64,000 nucleotides of DNA from Nothopassalora personata. Its lineage: Eukaryota; Ascomycota; Dothideomycetes; Mycosphaerellales; Mycosphaerellaceae. Both the position numbers and the translations under genes were made by a program. Location: positions 1,674,001 through 1,738,000 of the forward strand of contig CM066290.1 of assembly GCA_033816765.1 (NCBI GenBank), written 5' to 3'. Below are positions 37,084 through 46,959 of the stretch, piece by piece. Each line of letters starts with the position of its first letter. The stretch's first letter is position 1. The notes below the pieces were generated by a model. The model did no database searches and had not been told where the DNA came from. It worked only from the letters and a program-made list of their open reading frames with translations.

Positions 37084-37471
37084 TGTCTACTAACCACCCT
37101 ATGTAGGCCTGTCTAAGTTGTGGTAGTGTAGAGCGGCGCTTATGTAAGCAGAGGTATTTACCGGTCCCGGGACCGTAAAATTAGGTCACGTGACGAGTAG
37201 CGCAGTAGCCGGATAAAACAAGAGGATTAGCGGACCTAAACCCCTATGCCCTCTACTCGAGAGGTATAAATTAAATTGTTGCCTTAATGCTACGCTTACA
37301 ATGCTTAACTACGCAGTATATATCTTAACAGCTATACTAGTCCCGCTAGCTTACCCAAATGTCCAATTAAACCTAAATGAAATAGGGGCAAGTTAGACCT
37401 AAGGAACCCCCCCCTCTAAACCTAAGGTCGACACAACTAAACCTAAGGTTAACATAACCAATTAGTCGTTA
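37084..37471 (-). repeat. Gypsy 5' LTR (right in window)
   Basis: 388 bp, TGTCTACTAACC to TTAGTCGTTA; the terminal CA of the partner LTR is TA here, consistent with RIP. Same length as the LTR at 25582-25969. Confidence 0.92.
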
Positions 37472-39550
37472 ATAGTAGTAAGTCTTTTTAGTGCTAATCT
37501 GTCTTTATCCTTCCTAGAACCCCTCTTTACCCTAAGGTTCCTAAAGACAATGACATTTTTCATTATCTTAACTAAGCCTATAGGCTTATCCTTCTAGAAC
37601 AGCATTTTAGATAGTCTATCTAGGTAAACTCTATGTTTCTTATATAGGAGTTCTGTAGAGATTAGTGTCGTATCTAACTCTAGTAAGTAAAGTATATTAC
37701 GAAGGAGGAGGGTAGTCTCTTAGCTAAGATAGTTCTTTATAACCTACTCTAATTCTCCTTTAGTTATAAGAGATTCTTACCTAACGGCCTGTAAGAAGCA
37801 TATAGGCCTTAGTCTTAGCCTAACATTCTAAAGGTCTATAAGATTATTATAGATATAGAAGGATGTGCCTATGTTATAGACTTTGTCTATTAACATTAGG
37901 TTTGATACGGCAGCTACTGTCCTTCCTATGTATACTAGTTATATAACTACAATAGCTGCTCTAGACCTCCTATGTAGTTATCTCTAGTCCCTATTACTAT
38001 TAGAGCTATACTCCTAATTAGATAGCAAGTCTAACTAGTTATTAATTGCTATAGCAATCCTCTTCCTAGGGGATTTGCTACCCTTTACCTTCTTTACCCT
38101 ATCCTTTAGGGTATCTTTACCCTTCTTAGACCTATTCCTAGGATTCTTCTCTAGATGCTGCTTATAGCAGTTCGCGTTAGTGTGCTTATGTAAGTACTAT
38201 ATGCACTACTTATTATTATTCTTACTTAAGAATGCTCTAATAAAGCTATTGCTAGGCTTATAGGTAGTAGGTACTTGCTCCTTCCTAAGAGTTGTGAACA
38301 TTCTCTCTAGGGTAGTTAATTCTAGGGGATTGTTGTGTCTCTATGTCCTAAGCTATTCGACATAGTTTAGACCTTTAATAAAGTACAATCTATAGATACT
38401 ATCTAGGAGGACAAAAGAGGATTTAAGCCTTAACTTGTTATTAACTAGGGAAGATCTAATAAATTGCTCTATAGTAGTCTTGTTGTTATTTACCTATGCT
38501 TAAAAGTCTTTATAGTACTTTAATGTATTAGGTCTTATAGTATCTAGTTTAATATGCCTAACTGCCTTTAGAGTGTTATACAGATTAATTATAATAACTA
38601 GCTTGTATGTTGCCTTAATCAAATTATACAATTCCTTAGCTAACTTGTCTATATCTCTAAAGTTTAGCCTTAGGGTAGAATCCAATCTAGCTATAATAAT
38701 GCTATATGCTTACATGTCCTCTTTCTTCTATCGCTTGTAGGCAGCTTTATATCCTACACTACTAGTGATGTCCTAAGGGGCTTTATTCTAGGCAGTCTTA
38801 TCTTAGACATTCTTAGTTGTATCTTAGGGTTAATCATAAGCTGCCCTGTTTAGAGCGTACTTTAGGTCAACCTAGTCTAGATTATGGATCACGTATCTAA
38901 CTAGATCCTTCTCTAGCAGTACGCTAATTAGTATAGATTTCTATGCCTATGTTAGGAACCGCTGTACGTTATCCCAACTGGGCTTGGATCTTTGCAGTGA
39001 TGTCTCTGACTCGTTGAGAAGGTAGTGGTCCCAAACAGTATATGGTGTATACTTGAAATGAGTTGAGCACGAAGCTCCTATCTACTCGCTAAGGAGCGTC
39101 GTCTATATAGTGCCATGTCTTGGCGTCGTGTTCGACCGTTCGACCAGGTCGACCGGTCGTCCGGTCGTCTGGTCGTCCGGACTCACGTGACCTCTGACGT
39201 GTCCCCCACGGGCCCACACCGTCATTGGTTCTCCGGTGCTGGATTCCTTCTACCTCGTAGAACTGATCCGTAACAGCCTAGAACTGTACGCCTTTCCTAA
39301 GCACCTAGTTATCCTTAGCGGATCTTACTAGGTTACTAGAGGTGTTGTTTCTAAACTCTATACCTAGTCTAGCTCTTTTAGATGCTATACTATAGTACTA
39401 GTGCTTAGTGCCGATCTCCTATAGTAGTTCTTAAATCAATTAGGTTGTTGTCCGTAAAACAAATGTAGGGTTGAGTCCACTAGCAAGGCAAGCTAATCCT
39501 TAATAGAGCTTCGATAACGATTTAGGTTTTAAATTAGATAGGTAGAGGAG
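37472..39550 (-). pseudogene. Copia gag and upstream pol remnant
   Basis: This is the 5' part of the copia element on the minus strand, between the gypsy insertion and the primer-binding site. A zinc-knuckle-like segment (KHTNANCYKQHLEKNP with an upstream Cys) lies at about 38150-38200 and is followed by a lysine-rich stretch. Upstream capsid-like helices occur near 38.5-38.7 kb (LAKELYNLIKATYKLVIII). Numerous TAG/TAA codons break every frame. A 326-bp un-mutated insertion at 38950-39275 interrupts it. Confidence 0.75.
38950..39275 (+). mobile_element. Solo-LTR-like insertion with GCCTA target duplication, not RIP-mutated
   Basis: 326 bp from TGTTAGGAACCG to ATCCGTAACA, directly flanked by GCCTA on both sides (38945-38949 and 39276-39280). 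TGTTA/TAACA inverted ends and a 5-bp duplication are the hallmarks of a solo LTR. The interior is GC-rich, has a CGACCGGTCGTCCGGTCGT-type low-complexity tract, and keeps CpA and TpG, in sharp contrast to the surrounding copia gag. It carries no coding capacity. Confidence 0.85.
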
Positions 39551-39567
39551 CACCCGGGCTTATAACC
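39551..39567 (-). other. Copia primer-binding site (initiator tRNA-Met half-molecule type)
   Basis: On the minus strand, GGTTATAAGCCCGGGTG starts directly after the 5' LTR. Its complement ends GGGCTTATAACC. That equals the anticodon-loop region GGGCTCATAACC of initiator tRNA(Met), with one C-to-T change in a CpA. Fungal and insect copia elements prime from such a cleaved tRNA half. Confidence 0.7.
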
Positions 39568-39743
39568 TGTTGTAAATAGGTATTTAACGAGTATAAGCTT
39601 CTAGATTGAAACGATAGGGTGGATTAGTAACCCTTATAAATTGCCACAAGGTGTAAGACTATTTGGCTACAGAAAACAGTGTAATATAGTGTATGTGTGC
39701 CAAGTCCTGACTAACATAGACCTTGGTCACCTGATTCACAACA
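39568..39743 (-). repeat. Copia 5' LTR (right in window)
   Basis: 176 bp, TGTTGTAAATAGG to TTCACAACA, aligned without gaps to 20073-20248. Confidence 0.96.
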
Positions 39744-39748
39744 GCCGT
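39744..39748 (+). repeat. Right target-site duplication GCCGT
   Basis: Identical to 20068-20072. Host coding sequence resumes at 39749 in the same frame. Confidence 0.95.
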
Positions 39749-41557
39749 GACATACTCCGCAACCGAGCACTTGCAAACATCCATTTGGGACGATTCGAGA
39801 AAGGTCTCGCAGATGCCGAGGCTTCTGTGTTGCCCAACGACCTTGTTGATGGCGCCAGCCGAGACAAGCTCAACAGCAAAGCCTTCTACCGTGCCGGCAG
39901 TGCTGCATATCACCTACAGAACTTCATGCATGCTGTGGAGAACTTCCAGAAAGTGCTCGAGCTCAGTCCGGACGACGCGGGTGCCCAGCGCGAGCTGATC
40001 CGGTCCATGGAGCGTCTGAAAGAGCAGGATTCTGGCATTTACGATTTCATCGACATGACTCAGGCTGCCGCGAAAGGTCCAACACTGTTGGATCGCGCTT
40101 CGTATACCGCTCTTGTCGAGATCAAGAATACCGTAGACCGCGGCCGAGGCCTCTTCGCCGAGAAGGATATCAAAGCTGGAGAGCTCGTCCTCTGCGAGAA
40201 AGCCTTTGCCGTGGGCTTCAAGTCTGACTCACCGAAGGACTTCAATATGCTCCTGAACATCAACACTGGTTCCACTACCACCGGACCGAACGTGGAGCGT
40301 CTTTGCAGCGCAGTCACTAAGCTCCAGCACAATCCGCAGATGGCCAAGAAGTTTGCGTCTCTCTATAATGGTGGGTACCAACCTGCCACGCTTGGTCAAA
40401 TTGATGGCATTGTCGATATATTCCAGGTCGAAGCCACTCTGAAGTACAATGGCTTCTGCTTTCCGACGAAGCCTACCAGTGTGGAGTACGGAGCTTATAA
40501 TGAATGGTCATCAGCTGGCGTATGGCTCGTTGCAGCTGCTATGAACCACGACTGTATTGGCAACGTCCATAGCGCATTCATTGGGGATATGATGGTCGTA
40601 CGCGCTACCACGAACATCGCAGCTGGTATGTTACTGAACGGCGCACAGCACGTGCTGCACTGATCGCTAAACACGAGATACTAAGGCACTGAATCGCGTT
40701 GGTCGAACATGACTAATGTCTTCATAGGTGAAGAGATCCTTTTACGGTACCACATGGGCAACGACTTCGAACAGTTCCAGAGGGTGATGCAGGACTCCTG
40801 GAAGTTCAAGTGCATCTGCAGACTGTGCGAGGCTGAGGGCAAGACCTCTGCCAATCACCGAAAGAGCCGCCTGGAAACCTATGACCGAGCGCGAATCTTG
40901 AGGGCCATCAACCCCATCACGTCAAACCGGGACATGCCATTGAAATTGGTATGTGAAACTAGCTTCTGAGCCACCTGCACACTATCGGCTTAGCTAATAC
41001 CAATACTCTTGACAGGTGAAAGAGGCAGAACGCCTGCTCGAGCTTATGGCGAGCACATATGACCCTGAGGTGTATGGCGCCCTGCCAAGGTACGTACTGT
41101 GAAGGATTCGAGACATCGAGCGGTGGCTCACAGAGCAGACGAGTGCTCGAGGCACGTATTGCACGACGCGCCTCGCTCCACGTCTACACCACTTTCTGAG
41201 ACACTGCCACATGCTTGTCAGGTATAGCTGACACCCTTCCGCAGAAAGTGCCTCTTCGAGCTCAGTCACTGGATCTCCCAAACATATGCCCTGGACCCAC
41301 TGATGAGAGGCCGATTGATTGCACAGAACACCCTGCGATATCTGGGAGTGGACCTTACTGTCAAGGGCGGCGAAGCTTCGGTGGACTACTCAAACTGGTT
41401 GACAAATACCACTGGCGTCTCTGCGATGACGTTCATCGCCCTCAGCTACAAGATGGAGCAGCGCTTCGAGGTTGCGAAGCAAGTCCAGGCATTTGGGGAG
41501 CAGATGTACGAGATCTTGAACGGATCCACCTATGGGTTCAGTGAGAAGCACCCCTAG
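39749..41557 (+). pseudogene. 3' half of the split TPR/SET-domain gene
   Basis: Exon pieces 39749-40625, 40728-40948, 41016-41089 and 41245-41557 join in frame. The part begins inside a TPR (DILRNRALANIHLGRFEKGL), continues with another TPR (AFYRAGSAAYHLQNFMHAVE) and then the SET domain: GRGLFAEKDIKAGELVLCEK, the NHDC motif in AAAMNHDCIGNV, and GEEILLRYHMGND. A post-SET-like cysteine group CICRLCEAE follows, then a helical C-terminus. The NH-x-C and LRY segments of a functional SET fold are kept, so the gene looks intact apart from the transposon. There is no start codon or promoter on this side, so expression would need the LTR. Inferred role of the intact protein: lysine methyltransferase. 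Confidence 0.88.
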
Positions 41558-41773
41558 ATCGATGGTCGAACCGAGACGAGTTGCGATCCCAAAGACAAAA
41601 GCCGAGAGCATAGTACTGGGTGGGTCGTGCGAATGTTCAGACTCAGGCTGAAAGCGAGCAGGGTTCTGAACAAGCAGAAATTGAACACTTGGTCTCGCAA
41701 TACACACTTGAGCTAATTCCAGCGACCACCTGAACAAAACATCACCAACGCCTCTGCTTCCGTATGGCCATCA
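41558..41773. other. Short convergent intergenic region
   Basis: Lies between the stop of the SET gene and the stop of the aspartic-protease-like gene. Nothing recognised. Confidence 0.5.
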
Positions 41774-43473
41774 CTACGCCCCTCTATGCCGCGTCTCCGG
41801 CACAGGCGGTACGTCCGCCGCCAGCTCCGAATACTGCTGCGGCCAACTCCCCTCCCTCAACAACGACGACGGCGTCTGACCAGAAGGTAACTCGGACGGA
41901 CTATGCGCGTCCGACGTGAAGGACCTCTTCTGCTTGTAACCATCCAGACCCTTATGATCACGAGGAAGCACCTCCTCGCCAGCTTTCTCCTGAATCTCCG
42001 TTCCGTGAGCTTCGGCGATCTGCTCCGTGGTAGCAATCGGCGCAGATGTCGTTTGCTGCGCTCGTCGCCTTCTACGCCACAGCCAGAATGCCAGACCTAC
42101 GAGGCCCAGCGCTGCGATGACCCCGATGACGATGCCGGCTATAGCGCCGCCGGCCAAAGAGCTACTTGAGCCATCGGAGGTGTCGGGTGGTAGGATGGTC
42201 ACTAGCTCTGGCGTCGAGTTGGAGGAGAAGAGTGCTTGGGCTACTGTGAAATTTCTTCGATCGTAGTCGGCTATCACGTAGGCTTCCTGTAGAAAGACTC
42301 GGCCAAGTGTGTACTGGCTGATGTACTGCGCCCTCTTGATGGGGAAGTACCATTGCGTATCGTTCACGCGTGGGTACGAGACGTTTAGATCTAAGGCGGC
42401 GTATGGTAGTACGATCGTCGCGGTCTGGCTACTGTTGGCGCCTCCTAGGGTGAAGGTGAAGTCTGGAGCCAGTTCATGCAGACGATCATGGGTGGTCTCG
42501 TTGAGCAGGTAGAGCTCGGCTGTGGTGTCGTATTCGATCCCTAGTCGTTCTTCGAAGACATCGCAGACTTCGGGTGGGAGCCAGATGTAAGGGATCATGC
42601 TGTTGACATAAGCCGTGATCGTCTCGGTAAGAAGTGGTGTGCTGCCATTTGCTTCAAATCTTATCGACTGCAAGTTGACCTGGAGATCCTGAGATGGGTT
42701 GATCGAGAAAGGGACAGTGACTGATTGATTTGGATCGAATCGGCTAGCATCGTAGCCGCCGAGGGTAAGGCTGCCGAAGGTGGGAGCATCTTTGTAGTAT
42801 GCACCGGCTGTGTAGGCCCAGGTCGTGCTCGGTATAGTCCGGTTGTCCGGGTCGCTGAGAGCGCCCATCAATGTCGGCACCGGGTCTGCAAAGGATGATG
42901 TATTGAGTCGTTGCGGGCTGAGCCCAAGTACACCAACCCAGAAGTCGTTTGAAGCGATCCTGGCCACGAGCTGATTTGGTAGAGTTGGTAAGCCGTCTTC
43001 AGGTGCGCCTAGGGTCACCGTGTCCACACCATACGAGGCGTTAGCGTTGAGTCCAAGCATAGACTCGATGATGGGGTTGAGATTGTAGTATGTATTGCTC
43101 CCAATTTGTGAGGTGGACCACGTCGACGATTCATTCGCACTAAAGACATCGCCTCGTTCTTCTTCGCAATTCCACATGCCAGGATTCTCTTCAGCGCAGC
43201 CCTCGGGAGCGATAGCCCAGATGGCGTTTCCTGCTTGCACGGAGGAGCCAGGTAGGAGGTGAAGTGTCTGACCTGCACGATGTTAGGTCCGTTGTCCACG
43301 GCTATCGACATAGCCCGTACCTGGCGTGCCAACTTGGACGTGAAAGGTGGACCATAGTCCATCGACGCCTTGCCTAGCCATACGTCAGTGCATGGGATGG
43401 TGTGGTGAAGTTGCTCAAGATACCAAGACCCGCTCGGCGGTACAGATAGTGGTCTCAGGTCTGTCGTAGCCAT
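41774..43473 (-). CDS. Membrane-anchored aspartic-protease-fold protein lacking catalytic Asp
   Basis: I place three exons at 43473-43424, 43373-43321 and 43272-41774. Joined, they read PLSVPPSGSW, QGVDGLWSTFHVQVGTPGQT, LHLLPGSSVQAGNAIWAIAP, as in fungal pepsin-like (A1) proteins. No signal peptide is visible at the modelled start, so the 5' end is probably incomplete. The bilobed fold continues through FWVGVLGLSPQ, GSLTLGGYDASRFDP and FPIKRAQYISQYTLGRVFLQ. However, the DTGS box is LPGSS and the second box is VNSMIPYIWLP instead of DSGTS, so both catalytic Asp residues are missing. Many N-glycosylation sites precede a single transmembrane helix (AGIVIGVIAALGLVGLAFWLW), an RRRRR stop-transfer motif and a cytoplasmic tail. 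Probably a cell-surface protein, a non-enzymatic sensor or adhesin by inference. Confidence 0.82.
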
Positions 43474-45669
43474 GAGGACGACTGATTACGACACAGAAAA
43501 ATCGATGAACCCTCTTCTAATCAATCTCGCTCAATCATGGATAGAGTTTGCGACAGAAAAGAACATCTTCGACCAGAGTGAGATCACCTTTAGGCGCCGG
43601 TGTAGGGCTGACAGCATGCAGTCCTTACAGCCAGTCTCACGTTCCAGCATGACATCGTCGCACATGGCTGAGGTCAACACGTGGAAGGCGTGCGCCAACA
43701 TGTGCGCTCGCATGCGTGAGCATTCCTATAGGGCCACAACAGCTCTGTACATGCCAACTGCAGCTGGTGCTTACTGTCAAGGATTCGACGTTGCACAGCA
43801 TAGAAATGGACCGCTAGCAGTGCTCCGAAGGCGAGTGTCCAGCAGTATCGGTAAGCCGAACTTGCATCGGTTGGGGTACTGTTGGTCGACGTCTGTAGAC
43901 GCTGTATGGCTACCACACCTCGAGGGCTCTCGGTTCTGGTGGGAGGAGCGTATACGCGGCCGCTTTTACCTGCGACGTTCCTGCAAATCTTGCGGAAGTA
44001 AGCATACTGTTCAGTCATTAAGCCTCGGTATACACTTCGAGTCTTCTTGTGACCCAACTCTGGATATCGGAATCACCTGGTAGTACAGTAGCTATTCAGC
44101 GCTCGAAATTGTCCTTACTTCCCGCCCCACATGGCCTCCAATTCATGGCCGGGTGCTCCACTCCAATGCTTAGATTCGACTAGATCCAATACGTGCGGCA
44201 TCAGGAGACTGGGCATGAGCTGATCGCAACATGCGCAACACCCCGCTCACGTATCAGCCATTTGAGGTCCTCAATGTCGATGTAGGTTCCGACTCCTTGG
44301 ATGTCACCAGAGCCCAGGGAAGACGTCGTCCCGTAGCCTCTGGCGTCCCTAATCCAATTTCACGAATATCGGCTCTGCAGAGCCGAGAGAGGAGATCGTC
44401 CGGTACAACTACTTAGCGCAAGACTGCGGCTACAGAGTCAGGCAATAATCTTATGAACCCCTACTAGTACAGATCCTCTATCTAACTAGATATGTCCCTA
44501 TATATGGGTAACAGTCTCCTGTATGGACTCTGTCTACACTCCTGGCATGAAACCGGCTATTTGTGACTTCTCTGCGTTGGATTCCTTTATAGAGGACTTT
44601 TCGCCAGCAGAAAACTCGCATACATTAGAGGTGGAGGTCGACTGCAACCGTATATGCTCAATTAGGCAGCCGGGAGCTCGAATATAGTTTTCCGGACATC
44701 ACGTGTCGATACTGTATGCAGAATTTCTGCTCGCACGTGCCGTCTTTATGCTTGACATAAAGCATGAATATCAGCATATATGCAGGGTCTTGATACGTCA
44801 GAACGTTATATTGCTTAATCACAGTCGAGCGGGAGCAGGGATTGCGGCGGATCAGGCAGAGAATAACCTGGTACGGACACTAGCGTCCGACGTGTCAAGA
44901 TTCTCAGATTCTGTACGGCCTCGGCAGAGGCTGAGCTCGACAACGCCATGGCGTTCGACTTGGGCCAGTCTGGGCGCTGCGAGTCCGCGCAACTCCACGA
45001 CGTGGCTGAACCTTGTCTCTTGTCAGACAGTGACAGACACCATCCCAATGGGAGGCCTCGGAAATGTCAGTATCAGACGGCAAAACTTACAACCAGGTAG
45101 ACGACCTCCGCCAACGGCCAGGTACGCTTCTCGCAAAAGTCGCCGTGTTCATACGCGGCTGTATCTCATCTGCAGGCACTCGAAATAAGCCCTGATTCTG
45201 CGGATGCAGAGTGAATTGCAAGACCTCATGCCCTATACTTTTTGAGCCTCCCTTCGGGGGCTGGGTGGCAATAATAAAGGTCGTTCCCTCGAAGCGATTA
45301 GCGTTCAGTTGCAGAAGCTGCAGCCAGACCTTGTACCCTGTAATGGGCCCGCAATCATTTGGCGGCGGCTCAAGGACGACAAGATTACGACGCTTGTTGG
45401 CATGTGAGTCTGCCAAGGTTCCGGAACGATGCTGTCTCAAGACCTTACTAGAAGAGCCTGCCCGAGAGATATGATATTGAGCACTTCCCTTCTGCCGTGG
45501 CTCGGTCAGACCGCTCTTGTGTCCTGACTGAGAGATACCGTATCTGGCAATACCTGGCGCTACTACTGGCCACTACTGGCCACTACTGACCATTATCTAC
45601 AAAGGCACTGGTCGACGCAGCTTTGAGCCTACCTTTACACTCTTCGCTGTTTGACTGCAGTATACAACG
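43474..45669. other. Long intergenic region, no gene recognised
   Basis: About 2.2 kb with several open frames but none with recognisable protein character. The left end probably holds the missing signal-peptide exon and promoter of the aspartic-protease-like gene. Near 45563-45595 a CACTACTGGC-type short tandem repeat occurs. No RNA gene seen. Confidence 0.45.
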
Positions 45670-46959
45670 ATGGCTTCGATAGCACTGACAGGGGCTTTGC
45701 TGGCCGGCCTTGTACAATGTTCGTTGGAACCAGGTATTATACCAACATCATCAGACTGACAGTTCGCAGCGGTCGCAGCACAATCAGCAGTGTCGCGAAC
45801 ATGCCCTTCGTCATCCTCAGGAATTTGCTACTCGCTCAACATCCCAGACCAGACCGCGCAATCGGGAAACGGTAGCATATTCTTCCAGATCACCGGATCA
45901 AGCAGTCATGAGTGGATTAGTCTTGGTCAAGGAAGTGAAATGGCTGGAGCCAACATCTTCGTCGTATATCTCACCGCCGATGGCCAGAATGTTACCGTTT
46001 CGCCGAGACTTGGCGTTGGCCACGTTGAACCTGAACATAGTGATGGTCAAGATAGTCAGCTCAGGCTGCTTGGAGGTTCAGGTGTTGTTGATGGCGTGAT
46101 AACCGCGAACGTGGAATGCACAAACTGCAGTAGCTGGGGCGGAGGGTCGATGGACTTCACGAGCAACGACGGCATGTGGATTTATGCCTCAAAGTCAGGC
46201 ACACCGATCCAGTCCGACGACCTGAATGCGGACATCAGCTACCATGATGATCATGGTGTCTTTCAGTGGAACATGTCCACGGCGAAAGGCGGCGATACTC
46301 AGGTCAATCCATTCGTGGCCAGCGCCGCCAACACCGCACCAAACACGACCAATGCTACGACCAGAGTCGCTTCTGGAGGCATTTCCGACTCGTACAACAA
46401 AGCTCACGCTGTGTTCGCTTGCCTAGCTGTGGCCTTCGTCCTGCCCATCGGCGGGATCCTCATCCGTGTTGCCAATTTCCCGAGCGCCGTATGGGTCCAC
46501 ACCGGGATCCAGTACCTTGGCGCCGCTATGTTCATCGTCGCCTTTGGCCTTGGAGCATACCTTGCTTCGGAGGAGGGCTACTGGAGCAATCGGCACCCCA
46601 TCATTGGCACAGTCGTGTTCGCACTCCTGCTCACACAACCATTGTGGGGTATCATCCACCACCGAATGTACAAGAAGGTCCAGAGCAGGACCATCTCCTC
46701 CTACTTCCACTTGACTGTTGGACGCGTCGTCATCTTCCTCGGCATCATCAACGGCGGTCTTGGTCTGCAGCTTGGCCGGGTGAGTACTGGGGCAAAGGCG
46801 GGCTACGGTGCTGGCGCCGGGATCATGGGTCTGGTTTATATCCTTGCGATCTTGTACGGTGAGAACAAGAGGAATAAGGGTCGCAAGCTCAGAAGCACCT
46901 CAGAGGGCAGCTACGACAATGGTAGGAAAGGAGAGGACGAGATGAAGGAGCACAATTAA
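45670..46959 (+). CDS. DOMON (cellobiose dehydrogenase-type cytochrome) plus cytochrome b561 membrane protein
   Basis: The first exon carries a signal peptide (MASIALTGALLAGLVQ) and is joined across a small intron, most plausibly 45719-45769 (51 bp, donor GTTCGT), to an exon 45770-46959; about 412 aa. The luminal/extracellular part is a DOMON/CDH-cytochrome-like beta domain (ICYSLNIPDQTAQSGNGSIFFQI to MWIYASKSG). An Asn/Thr-rich linker leads into a five-helix cytochrome b561/ferric-reductase-like domain with helices near KAHAVFACLAVAFVLPIGG, WVHTGIQYLGAAMFIVAFGL, PIIGTVVFALLLTQPLWGII, HLTVGRVVIFLGIINGGLGL and AGIMGLVYILAILYG. Haem-ligand His residues are visible in AHAVFA, VHTGIQ, RHPIIG and FHLTVGR. 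Such proteins probably pass electrons across the plasma membrane. The exact partner is unknown. Confidence 0.9.

Larger units (their letters stand above)
25582..37471 (-). mobile_element. Nested Ty3/gypsy LTR retrotransposon, RIP-mutated
   Basis: Two LTRs of 388 bp bound this 11.9-kb element, inserted in the copia pol just upstream of the integrase zinc region. Minus-strand order is 5' LTR (37084-37471), a leader with AACCTT-type repeats, gag with a zinc knuckle, protease, RT, RNase H, integrase, an extra ORF, a purine tract (AGGGGAGGAT near 25980) and the 3' LTR (25582-25969). The order RT-RNase H-integrase is the gypsy arrangement. The host sequence on the two sides overlaps by 8 bp (AGTAGTAA), so a target duplication is present, but its length is obscured by mutation. 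LTR differences are almost all CpA/TpG versus TpA. Confidence 0.93.
20073..39743 (-). mobile_element. RIP-mutated Ty1/copia LTR retrotransposon carrying nested insertions
   Basis: Two 176-bp LTRs with TGTTG...CAACA ends bound the block, and GCCGT is duplicated outside. The element runs on the minus strand: the purine tract complement lies beside the left LTR and the primer-binding site beside the right LTR. Minus-strand remnants appear in copia order: gag with a zinc knuckle (about 38.2 kb), integrase (24.9-25.6 kb), reverse transcriptase (23.1-23.9 kb) and RNase H (22.3-22.6 kb). The integrase region is separated from gag by a gypsy element at 25582-37471. Removing the gypsy element (about 11.9 kb) and two small insertions (130 and 326 bp) leaves about 7.3 kb, long for a copia element and partly explained by the extra plus-strand ORF. 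Reading frames are riddled with TAG/TAA where Gln or Trp is expected. The sequence is dense in TpA and poor in CpA/TpG, the signature of RIP. Confidence 0.95.

Noticed and set aside
43472..44083. Plus-strand open frame of about 200 codons
   Set aside because: No signal, domain or family resemblance; it starts on the opposite strand at the 5' end of the aspartic-protease-like gene and looks fortuitous.
44703..45188. Plus-strand open frame of about 160 codons
   Set aside because: Low-complexity Arg/Ser/Thr character, no homology recognised and no splice context.
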